NCBI GenBank assembly: GCA_039583875.1
Contig: CM077167.1
Coordinates: 152,041,010-152,105,009 of the forward strand
Source: Platanthera guangdongensis
Taxonomy: Eukaryota > Streptophyta > Magnoliopsida > Asparagales > Orchidaceae
DNA length: 64,000 bases
Reading direction: 5' to 3'
The first letter of the stretch is position 1. Every line of letters begins with the position of its first letter. The notes beneath the pieces were generated by a model. The model was not told where the DNA came from, searched no databases, and was given only the letters and a program-made list of their open reading frames with translations. A program made the position numbers and the translations under genes. Positions 20,901-30,574 of the stretch are shown here, one piece after another.

Positions 20901-23900
20901 CGGCAAGCCCGCTTAGACACTCTTCGACACCGGGGCTACACACTCGTTTGTGTTAGAGGACTTCGTGAAAGGACTGGCAGGCATTGAGCAATTCACAAGA
21001 AGGATGATGAGGGTGCGTCTGCCCAATGGATTGGAGCTCGTGACCTCATCTCATTGCAAAATAGAGGCGGCGATCGGCGGGAAAGCGTTTGAGGCACCAT
21101 CGACGATCCTGAGGATGACAGACTATGATCTCATACTGGGCATGACGTGGTTACACTGGAACCATTCCCTGATCGACTGCTTGGCAAAGAGAATCACCAT
21201 GAGGGACGGGGACTCCTCTATTGTTATCGAAGGTATTACACCAACCCACCTATTATTATTATTGTCTGTACAGGCCGTCAAGGCCCGCCTACAGGGAGAC
21301 GAAGTTTATTAGGTTCTTTTCGAGATTGTCGTGGCCAAGGATTCTATATCAGATATTCCAGTGGTGCGGGACTTTGCCGATGTATTTCCGGAGAAGATAC
21401 TAGGGCTACCCCCGCACCGGGAGAAGGACTTTCAGATTAAGCTCGTGCCGGGGGCTAAGCCGGTGTCCAGGGCTCCATACTGAATGGCCCCGAAGGAGTT
21501 GGTGGAATTTTGAAGCCAGCTTCAAGAGTTAGTGGAAGCCGGGTTCATCCAGCCTAGCTCTTCACCGTAGGGAGCTCCGGTGCTATTCGTCAAAAAGAAG
21601 GATGGGACACTTCGGCTGTGTATCGATTACCGGGCCCTGAACAGGCTCATTGTCCGGAATACGTATCCCTTACCCATGATAGACGAGTTATTTGACCAGC
21701 TGGAGGGAGCTCATCGGTTCTCAATGCTGGACCTGAGATTGGGGTATTACCAGCTACGCATACTGGAGTAGGACATCCCGAAGACGGCCTTTAGTAGCAT
21801 ATATGGACTGTACGAGTTTATCGTGATGCCCTTCGGGCTCACAAATGCACCATCCTCGTTCATGGCCTTGATGAACCAGGTGTTCGAAGAGTATCTGGAT
21901 GTCTTTGTCATTGTATTTATTGACGACATCCTCATTTATTCGAGGAATGAAGAGGAGCACTCGAGGCATCTGTCATTGACGTTGTAGAAGCTCCGAGAGC
22001 ATAATATGTACGCTAAGTTCAGCAAGTTCCAATTCTGGCTAAAGGAGGTGGCCTTTTTGGGCCATGTTATTAGTGGAGCAGGTTTGGCAGTAGACACGGC
22101 GAAGGTCCATGCAGTGCGAGATTGGCCACCACTGAAGATGACCATGGATCTGGGGAGTTTCTTAGGACTTGCCGGTTATTACCGAAAGTTCGTGGAGGGG
22201 TTCTCTCAGATTTCCCTCCCTCTCACATCCCTAACGAAGAAGGAGTCTCATTTTATTTGGACGCCATAATACGAGTCTGCCTTTCTGGATCTGAAGGGTC
22301 GGCTTACCTCGTCCCCAATCCTTACTCTTCCATCAGGGAAGGAAGGATTCCAGGTGTACATGGATGCTTTATTTCAGGGGATGTGTGCTGTTTTGATGCA
22401 GAACAAGCACGTGATAGCCTACGCCTCCCGTCAGCTGAAGAAACATGAGCAGAATTACCCGGTGCACGACTTGGAGATGGGGGGCAGTTATATTTGCTCT
22501 AAAGATCCGGCGACACTAACTCTATGGGGTCCACTGCGATATATTCTCGGACCACAAGAACTTGAAGTACGTAGACACGCAGAAGGAGCTGAACATCAGG
22601 CAGAGACACTGGGTGGAGTTTCTATCGGACTACCAATAAACCATGCACTACCATCCTAGGAAGGCAAACGTGGTTACAGATGCTCTCAGCCAGCGTGCGA
22701 GTACATCAGGAGTATGCCCGCAGCTGATGGCCTTTGAGTTGGTAGAGTCGTTCGAGAAGATGCAGAAATCACTAGTGTCCGAGGATGACCCGGAGCTTTA
22801 TACGGAGTACCTGATGTCGATGACTGCCACCGATGACATTCAGGACCGCATCCGAGACGGGCAGAGGCTGGATGCGAGGGTGGAGCTGATATTTAGGGCC
22901 TTGGAGGAAGGCACGACAGTGGATTACTCCTTGAGGGATGGGCTCTTATGTTTCAAAGGCAGGGTCTATATACCGGCAGGAGGCCAGATTCGGGAGGACA
23001 TCATGACAGAGGCACATTGCAGCAGATACTCGGTACACCCGGGAATCACCAAGATGATTGCCGATTTGAAGAGGACGATGTTCTGGCCAGGCATGAAGAA
23101 GGACATCACACACTTTGTGACGCATTGCGAGGCTTGCCAACTCGTAAATGCTGAGTGCAGGAATCCGGCCGGTTTACAACAGCCACTTCCGGTGCTGGAG
23201 TGGAAGTTTGAGGACAGCCATGGATTTCATACATGGGCTACCCCGGTCTCGTGCGGGGAATGACTCAATCTGGGTGATAGTGGACAGGCTAACGAAGGTG
23301 GCCAAGTTTATTCCAGTGGCGAAGGACTCTCCAGTCAGGGTATTATTGCAGAGGTTCATCGAGAAGTTTGTGCGCTATCATGGGGTACCTAGGACTATCG
23401 TTTCATATTGGGATGGACGGTTTACATACAAGAAGTGGAGGACAGTTCAGGCCCGTCTAGGCTCTCGGTTGACATTTAGCACGACTTTTCACCCTCAGAC
23501 CGATGGACAGACGGAGCACACCAACCATACTTTGGAAGATCTTCTACGCCTATGTATCCTGGACCGCGACAAGCCTTAGGAGAGATTTCTTCCGCTGATC
23601 GAGTTTTCGTACGACAACAGCCATCAGTCCAGTATAGGCATGGCCCCTTACGAGGCATTATATGGACGGAGGTGCAGGACCCCACTATCATGGATTTATG
23701 ATGCGGATCCACAGGCACTCGGCTCGAAGTTTTTGGAGGATACTGATGCTCAGGTTATACTGATCCGAGACAGGTTGCTGGAAACCCAGAGCAGGCAGAC
23801 CAAATATTACGATGCGAGGCATCATCAGGTGGAGTTCCAGGTGGGAGACTGGGTTTTCTTGAAGATACGGCTGATGCATGGAGTCTCGCGGGTTCACAGG

Positions 23901-24275
23901 CGGAAGAATCTTAGTCCTACATATATGGGGCCCTATAGGATCCTGGAGAGGATCGGCCCCTTGGCATATAGGCTGTAGCTACTGCCGGATTTAGCGGGAT
24001 TGCATGACGTCTTCCACATCTCCTCACTATGTAGGGCTCTACTACGCCCTGAGCACCTGATTTCCACAGCCGACGGTCCGGTGGCCTTAGATCGATCAGT
24101 CAGCTTGGAGCCGATCAGGATCGACGACATGGCGGTTCTAGTCTTGCGACGTAAAAAGGTCCCGCTAGTCAGGGTTCTGTGGAGAAACCATGGGCAGGAG
24201 GAGCATACATGAGAGACACAGGACTTGATGCAGCAAAAGTACTCAGAGCTCTTCGAGTCAGGTATACCTTAAAAC
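20901..24275 (+). pseudogene. pol of element W: protease, RT, RNase H, integrase, chromodomain-like end; heavily broken
   Basis: Protease: FDTGATHSFV near 20923. [30 protein letters not shown] near 21916-21942, [11 protein letters not shown]. RNase H is frameshifted between about 22470 and 22640, where SDHKNLKY and RQRHWVEF occur in another frame. Integrase: HHCC-like HCSRYSVHPGITK...CEACQ, then a frameshift near 23220. The second catalytic Asp (SDRD in relatives X and Y) reads VSYWDGRF, with Tyr at 23406-23408; the Glu in QTDGQTEHTN remains. The C-terminus (PLVRVLWRNHGQEE, then a stop, near 24160-24215) resembles the chromodomain-type tail of Tekay/Del chromoviruses. RT-before-integrase order identifies Ty3/gypsy. 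Confidence 0.88.
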
Positions 24276-24370
24276 TTAGGGATATTACAAGTTTTATTTA
24301 TCCTGTAAAAAACCCCGTAGGCTCAACCTTAATTTCAGGGATGAAATTTGTTTTTATATGTATTAGGATT

Positions 24371-25431
24371 TGTAACATCCCTTAAACAGCTAGACCCCTA
24401 GGATTTTGTTTTGTCATGACTAGGTCATGACAAAACCACTAGAAGCTCAAAGGACTAAGTGAACAAGGCCAAGGTGAAAATCACCTTGGTCTGCATATGG
24501 CTCAGCCTCAACATTTACACCTAAGGTCTGACTTTAGGGCTACACCTTGATCCCAGGACCCAACCATAACACCCAAAACACCTTGGGATGTCAAAGAGGT
24601 AAAGTTGTCCTAAGGTATGTATGGGTTGCACTTGCATGAGTCATGGCATAAGATACTTGCATATAACCGACACCCCAACGTATAAATTAGTATGGGACTT
24701 TTTATACGGTGGCAGTCTTAACTTATATGTTTGTATGGGCATTCATATAAGTTAAGGTTATTTACTTCTATCTTATGTTTCTTACTTACTCTGCTTACTC
24801 TACTTGCTTACCTTACTGCATATTATTATAGAACTGCTAGACTAGTTCCACTGTCACCTGCCACTTTGTACTCTCCCCCTTTGTAGCTTCCCTTTCCTCC
24901 TCCCCTCTCGGTGCCTAGGAGCCATAGGGGGAGGGGTAGAGGATGATAGGGCTTAGTCTTTATGACTAATGGTTTTCGGACCACAACATTACAGGGGCTC
25001 CGGATGGGAGACAGGGACCAGTAGCACAGGGACCAGCACCAGCAGAGTATGGTGGGCGTGGAGGTAGTCCAGTCTAGTACCAGAGCACCAGCGACCAGCT
25101 CCGTGAGTGATAGTCTTTTTATAGCTTCCGCGAGAGATTGTAGCGAGGATCTGATGTACCGGGCTTAAGCTCGTTTATATTTCCGTTTTGTTACTTTACA
25201 GTACTTTCTCTTTTCTACTTATGGGCATGTTGTGATTTATCTTATTATATATGATATTGTGGACTCAGCTATATCGTTCATGATTACTGCTCTCTTTGTG
25301 ATGATCGAAAAGGCCGGCAGAATTGGCGTTTTGTAGTGGCGGCCTTCCCGAGAGTCGGGGCCACCGCAAAATGATGGTTCTGGGCATAAGCCTCGGGGTT
25401 TAAAGAGAGAAAGAAAAGGGGGGATCTTATA
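24371..25431 (+). repeat. 3' LTR of element W with large internal deletion (1,061 bp)
   Basis: Begins TGTAACATCCC and ends GATCTTATA, where the 5' LTR ends GTCTTACA. From 24635 on it matches 18638-19454. Its first about 260 bases (24371-24630) are not found in the retained part of the 5' LTR. It is missing the equivalent of at least 18000-18637, so the two LTRs have been cut differently. A smaller gap near 24715 removes a short segment (compare 18719-18738). Confidence 0.82.
24409..24435. repeat. Perfect hairpin in the 3' LTR of W
   Basis: TTTTGTCATGAC and GTCATGACAAAA are exact reverse complements (12-base arms) separated by TAG. It sits about 40 bases inside the LTR start, that is in U3. 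Confidence 0.95.
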
Positions 25432-27184
25432 CCCCATCTCGCACTTCGAAGCGGGGCTAAGACTCCCCCTTTGGCCAAAGGTAAAAGAGGTTTTAAAATA
25501 TTTTGGCGTTGTCCCCGCGCAGCTCAACCCGAATGCCATCTCGATGTTGGTCACCTTTGCAAGCTACCTGCGCTGCGAGCTCATCGAATTCAGTCTCACT
25601 GTCTTCAGCAAGTTGTTCGTCTACCATGCCAAAGATGATGACGTCGCATACTTCACCGGCCATGGTCTAAATGTGTGTGAGATGCCTAACAAGAACCACC
25701 ACTGGCTCACCCGCTTTGTCTTCATTCGCGGGATTCTGGGAGGCAACCCACTCACCCCGGTGTCACCTGCCGAGGTATACTACGAGACCCCCAAGGTTGG
25801 GGGCGCCGAAAAGACTCTCTGCAACTTCTTCGTAGGGAAAGATTTCGAATTCAATTACCTACGGCGAGACCTTGAATTGCTCCTTCCCGTCCTCCCCGGT
25901 GAAGGTATACTCGAGCTCTCTTAGTATTATGCTTACCGTCTTCTTATTTCAATCTGACCATTTTCTTGCTCAAGAGAGAGGATTATCCCCGTCCATCCTC
26001 CTTATTTGAGCAACAAGGGTGTCGCCCTTGCCAGCATGGTGGCAGAGGCGGCAAAGGAAATGCTGACTCCCGCCCCGAAGAAAAGGTCTGGGGACGATGT
26101 TGCCGCTCCTCAGCACAGTCCCAAAAATAAGATGAAGAAGGCGGTGCCGCAGCCACAAGGGAGAAAGGGAACTGCTCCCAAAGAAAGAAAAGAGATGTCG
26201 GGGTCCCTGAAGCCCATTTCTGTGGAAGGATCCCCATCACCTCGCCATCAAGCCATCTCGCCTGCCTGCAAGATGGCCTCACTTGACCGAACCGCCACCA
26301 CCTCTGCCCAGCCCGCCGAGCTTCCCCCTCGTGAAGCTAGCTCTTCCAGCCGCCCGACCCACTCCCTGCATCCGAATTACAATATGGGGCACGTGGTGAA
26401 CGACGCCGGCGCGAGCCATTTCTTTTGTGGGAGAATGACTCCAACCGCGTGTAGGTGTCTACTCTCCTTCCCTCCTGGAAGGAGCAAGAGCCACCCACCA
26501 GTCATGCCTTCTCCCTCAGGTATGGGCTCTATGTTGGTCTTGGGACTGAGCCCTTTGACAATGAGCCGTAGCGAGACCTCATCTTGAAGACCTCTCACGC
26601 CCAATTTCGCTCCATGGAGCTCTCGCACAGAATCTCTCGTCGCCTTGTCTTCAATAACAAGAAGTGGAAGGAGGCCGAGACCAGCCTTGCCGCAGAATGC
26701 GAGAAGTCAAATGTCCTCGAAAAGATGCTGGCAGTCGCCGACAACCTTCTCGCCGGAAGCCAGGGCGGCGTGGTAAGCTTTTTAACTGCCACTCGCCAGT
26801 TTCACTCGCTAGCTTTGCATGATCTTTTGTTGACTGATAGCCTTCTCGCAGGATTCCTATACGGACGATCGAAAGCGCTCGCGCATTGCAGCTTTGGTGG
26901 AGGAGAATAAGAAATTGAAGGCTGAGAACGCCCGCCTTTAGGACATCACCCTTCTTCAATCTCACCTAGATCTGCTCCAACCTCCCCTGCCAACTCATTA
27001 CTCTCTGGACGAGGTCGATGCCATTTGCCGAGACGTTAACATCAAAAAAGCCGAACTCGTCCTGAAGATGATGAAGGAGCTGGGGGTTGTTAGGGACGAT
27101 GCTGAGACAGTTACAGTCCGCGACTTGGTCCCCCAGCTATATGGCGAGACGGATGACAGCTCTACCTCCAGTGATGAGGAGTGA
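25432..27184 (+). pseudogene. Extra gene of the Tat element: four-exon, Transposase_28-like protein, antisense to pol
   Basis: I infer four exons: 25432-25904, 25977-26454, 26520-26772 and 26852-27184. All three introns (25905-25976, 26455-26519, 26773-26851) are GT-AG, 65-79 bases, and keep one reading frame through phases 1, 2 and 0. Exon 1 reads PISHFEAGLRLPLWPKV and VVPAQLNPNAISML, the signature of the plant domain called Transposase_28 or 'putative gypsy type transposon'. Exon 2 is basic and Pro/Ser-rich. Exons 3-4 hold a coiled coil (LVEENKKLKAENARL) and end SSTSSDEE before TGA 27182. Two in-frame TAGs (26569, 26939) disable it. The 5' end is lost at the W LTR. Function of this family is unknown. 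Confidence 0.75.
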
Positions 27185-27692
27185 AGGGGTGTCAATGAGT
27201 CATAGGACTCCCCCCCCCCCTTTTTATCTTTTGCTTGTATATTTTTATGATATTGAGATGTTTCTTCTTTTTTGTAATGAACAAGGGGATTCTTACTATA
27301 ACATTTCGCTCTTTTTATTTCATTGTGCTTCATCTATTGCCGTCTTAATTGAAAGTTAGTTCAGAGCGCTGGTCATTGGACTTTTCCTCTCCCCTGTCGA
27401 GCGCGAGACCGTCTAGCCTTTTGCTCTCATCTCACCGCGAGATGAACCCAGCACGGGTAGACCTTGGAGATCAAACCGCTCTTCATGATAAGTTCCCCTT
27501 TTTATGCGAGACCTGTGCCTTTGATAGTGAAGACCCGCTCGCTATGGGCGAGACCCCCTTCGCCGAGCGCCAGTCTGAAACGCTCATCCTCACATGCATT
27601 TCCCCAACCCCTCCTTCTCATAGGGATCTTCCATCAATTTCCTGAGAAATATAGGTACCCTTCTTTGAGAGCTCTTGCCACTTGACTTGCCT
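27185..27692. other. Noncoding spacer between the extra gene and the 86-bp array
   Basis: About 500 bases without a convincing gene. The first part (C-run at 27209, TTTTTATCTTTTGC, TTTTTTGTAATGAACAAG) looks like a 3' UTR with polyadenylation-type A/T-rich signals for the extra gene. The rest contains several GCGAGACC/GAGCGCG motifs (27403-27570) but no clear repeat period. Confidence 0.5.
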
Positions 27693-27900
27693 CCTAGTGA
27701 GCCTACAACCCTGCCAGGTAGATGAGAGCCTGGTCAGCAGGTCTGCTAGAGGTCTCCTTTCCAAACCATCTCCAACCACCGAGTTAGCCTACAGTCCTGC
27801 TAGCTAGATGAGAGCCTGGTCAGCGAGTCTTATCGGGGTCTCCTCTCCAAACCATCTCCAACTACCGAGTGAGCCTATAGTCCTGCCGGATAGATGAGTG
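27693..27900. repeat. 86-bp tandem array, left piece (about 2.4 units)
   Basis: GAGCCTACA-type unit starts at 27699, 27785 and 27871, exactly 86 bases apart. Each unit continues CAGTCCTGCCAGCTAGATG, then GAGAGCCTGGTCAGCGGGTC, CTCCTCTCCAAACCATC and ACCACCGAGT. The third unit is cut after GATAGATGAGTG by LTR1 of the X dimer and resumes at 54096. Confidence 0.95.
27896..27900. repeat. Target site duplication of the X dimer, left copy (GAGTG)
   Basis: GAGTG directly precedes the TGTAACA start at 27901 and is repeated at 54091-54095 after the final TGTTACA. Joining there restores an 86-bp unit. Confidence 0.93.
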
Positions 27901-28911
27901 TGTAACAACCCCATCCGTTCATATGGTATATACTAGAAGGTCCGGCCGGGGCCCCACAGCATATATCACAAAATAGGCGGTGAAGGTATGAGATTATACC
28001 AGAGTAGCGCTGCGCACCTCAACACATTGCATTCTAGCGGAAGCCTATACTAACACTTTGAACTCCACTCTTGAATGTCCAACATATAAAACAACTCCAA
28101 ATTGTATATATATCATAGGAATGTCTTACACCAACACAGAAGTTGGCCTTATGGCCTTACATGGCTTTCAAACAGTGGCCTAAACATTGGCGCGCAGGCC
28201 GGCCACACTAAACGAAAACACAACAGTCATCCAATTAGCCTTCAAGGGCTAGCAGCAGCAGGGACATCAACCTTTATGCGTCCCACTTGGCTCTCCAGCA
28301 CCTGCACAGGGACATTCCACCCAAGCGTGGCAAATAGAGGCAACGGTCAGCATTCAGCTGACCACATTATAACGACCCTACCCCTTTTCTCGGGACAGCG
28401 GTAATCTTCCCTGCAGGCATATCATATCACAAGCATGGCAATATATCTCATATAATGTGCTTTCACGCACACATTCCATCACAACCGTCAGCCGCTCGGC
28501 CCAACGGTCCGTGCACTCAGGGCACATTCTTGGTGTACAGGTAAATAAGTTGCCCACCACCGTATCAGGGTCGCAACCCAACAACAACTCTCTTGAGCAT
28601 TTACTCCATGGTGTGCAGCCGGAGTTTTATAGTCTTTGTGAACCGGGATTGGCCCGTAGCCCGCCATTGTATCACGACACGTAGGCCTAAGACTCTTGCT
28701 ATGCGCTCCAACAGACCGCACATTCTGGTCTCACGTCGGACGGACATAACGCAGGTCAGATCCTCCACCCCCCGTTGCTCAAATCGCCTTGCCAACACCG
28801 AGCACGGCATACTCACGGCTAAATAAAGGCGCGGGTAGGTCTCACCGATCTTGTTCTGGCATTCAAGCCTAGGTATTTCTATTACACCCATTCTCTCACA
28901 ATATTAGCGGG

Positions 28912-29195
28912 TCTTTCCTAGGCACACCAGTACTTCCTGTTACTCGTTCACGGGTACGACACCTCCATATCACAAATGTCAGGGGTCTTTACTGGGCACA
29001 CCAGTACTTCCTGCTACTCTCTTCACAAATACCACCTACGACATCAAGCATCACAAAGGGACTTTCCTGGTCACAATAGTACTTCCTGTTAATCATTCAT
29101 AGGTACGACCCAATAGCACAAGCATAACATGGATATTTCTTGGACTACCACTCCAGTACTTCCTGCGACTACCCTTCATAGGCATAACCCGTTGA
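28912..29195. repeat. Four-copy repeat of about 75 bp in LTR1
   Basis: CAGTACTTCCTG (third copy TAGTACTTCCTG) at 28928, 29002, 29078 and 29154, spaced 74-76 bases, each preceded by a TTTCCTGGGCACAC-like stretch and followed by a CTACTC...TTCA...GGTACGAC-like one. Equivalent blocks are near 45020-45305 and 52530-52815 in the other two LTRs. Confidence 0.88.
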
Positions 29196-29753
29196 CTCCT
29201 TACTACACGTTTATCATGGAGTCTTCTCTGATTCGTATGCAACATCACCAATCCAGACCAACCTATCCAGATGGGCTTCACACAGCATGCCTATTCCGTA
29301 CTCCATTTCCGGATTTATATGCCAACAAAAGGGGATTCCATGAATCACCAAAAGACTCCCAAAATCAGCCACCTCTTGGTTGGGGAATCACAAACATATG
29401 CCCAAAAGGAATCCTTCACATGGCCAGGAAGAAAATTCATTACCCTTGAAGACTGCTTTGGTGCCATGAAGTTCCTAGCTAACTTTAAAGAATCGCAACA
29501 GTGTTTCCTCCGCAAAGATGGCCTCGGATCCTAGCTTGACAATCTCAAGCTCCACCAGCAAGCAGCCCTTCTTCTTCTTCCTCCTCCTTCCTCTCCCTTT
29601 CTCTCTCTGAACTTTTAGAAAGATGAAGACTATAACAAAATGAGAATACGTTCTCTGTTTTTGGCCTTAAGGAAGTAGGAAAGAAGCTCAGCCTTTGGAT
29701 CTCAGCTGAAGGAATGGATGGGTACGATTCCACCAAAAAGCATACATTTTGCC

Positions 29754-30055
29754 TGACACGGCCTGTGACACGCCAGTGTCCATGGCTATGTTCCCTAAGT
29801 GGTGCTCAACCGACTTATCCAATCTTGTGACACGCCCATGTGACACGCCCGTGTCATGGGCCATGTCACCCGACACGCTTTCAGACACGCCCATGTCAGT
29901 GGTCGTGTTCATTAGGCTGAAAAAATCTCAAAAACACCCGAGACTCGCACGGCCCGTGACACGCACGTATCCCAGGCCGTGTGCCCATACACGACACTAG
30001 ACACGCCCCAGCTCAAACTCGTCGGGCTGCTGACAAGCCCAGTGACACAGGTCTG
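29754..30055. repeat. GACACGCCCGTGTC palindrome array in LTR1
   Basis: About a dozen copies of GACACGCCC(A/G)TG or GTGACACGCC, often followed by TGTC so that GACACG and CGTGTC pair. Equivalent arrays: 45868-46180 (LTR2) and about 53395-53680 (LTR3). The related element Y carries GACACGGGCGTGTC in its own LTR. Confidence 0.92.
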
Positions 30056-30057
30056 GG

Positions 30058-30335
30058 CTCGACGATCTGCATTCGACGATCAAGAAGCGATCGTCGAGCT
30101 CGCCAGCAATCGTCGGTCTCACTAGTGATCGGCAAACATCGCGTTCGACGATTTGCGCTCGACGATCAGCGCGTTCGCGATGTGCATTCGACGATCCGGT
30201 AGTGATCGTCGAGTTGGCCCAGCGCTCGACGATTGTCCCAGTGTTCGACGATTTCCGTTCGACGATTTGCCAGCGCTCGACAATTTTCGTTCGACGATTT
30301 GCCAACCCACGAATCCTGTGCCAAATCGTCGAGCT
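30058..30335. repeat. TTCGACGAT array in LTR1
   Basis: More than ten copies of (T/C)TCGACGAT alternate with GATCGTCGAG, spaced about 15-25 bases by linkers such as TTGCGC, CAGCGC and TTTGCCAG. Equivalents lie at 46195-46475 and 53685-53965. The core TCGACGAT/ATCGTCGA is the same as in the Sirevirus A and C arrays. Confidence 0.92.
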
Positions 30336-30462
30336 CAATTCATTGAACACAGACTTTTCATCGACCTGGCGCCGAACCCAAGCGGGACACGCCCTGGGAC
30401 ACGCCTGTGTCCTCGGCCGTGTCACCCAAAATTTTGCCTGCTGAAAAAATTGTGCTGTTACA

Positions 30463-30478
30463 ACCCTCCCCTCCTACA
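30463..30478 (-). promoter_or_regulatory. Polypurine tract of X
   Basis: Minus-strand GTAGGAGGGGAGGGT directly before the LTR start (TGTAACAG at 30462). The same tract precedes LTR2 at 46604-46619. Confidence 0.85.
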
Positions 30479-30574
30479 AGAAATTTCGCCCTCGAAATTC
30501 GTACACAGGAAGGCAACCAGCAACCAAACAGTTATAACATTAAACTTCTCATGTTACAACAACATATTTTCACT

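Larger units (their letters stand above)
6411..25431 (+). mobile_element. Element W: decayed Tekay/Del-type Ty3/gypsy chromovirus, split by element C
   Basis: Order on the plus strand: 5' LTR (about 6411-7987 plus 18000-19454), primer site (19457), gag (19655), protease, reverse transcriptase, RNase H, integrase with a C-terminal chromodomain-like segment, and 3' LTR (24371-25431). Both LTRs end GGTCTTACA/GATCTTATA and share the block starting GCACTTGCATGAGTCATGG. The 3' LTR is much shorter because of an internal deletion. Coding regions are full of stops and frameshifts. Its 3' LTR directly abuts an exon of the Tat extra gene at 25432, so W probably inserted into that gene. Confidence 0.75.
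27901..30462 (-). repeat. LTR1 of the X dimer (2,562 bp; 3' LTR of X)
   Basis: Plus-strand ends TGTAACAACCCC and GCTGTTACA, perfect terminal inverted TGTAACA/TGTTACA. On the right it adjoins a polypurine tract (30463-30478, minus strand GTAGGAGGGGAGGGT), which identifies it as the 3' LTR. Inside: a four-copy repeat of about 75 bp (28912-29195), a CT-rich stretch (29568-29606), a GACACGCCCGTGTC-type array (29754-30055) and a TTCGACGAT array (30058-30335). Many short frames here are repeat products; no gene is seen. Confidence 0.9.
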
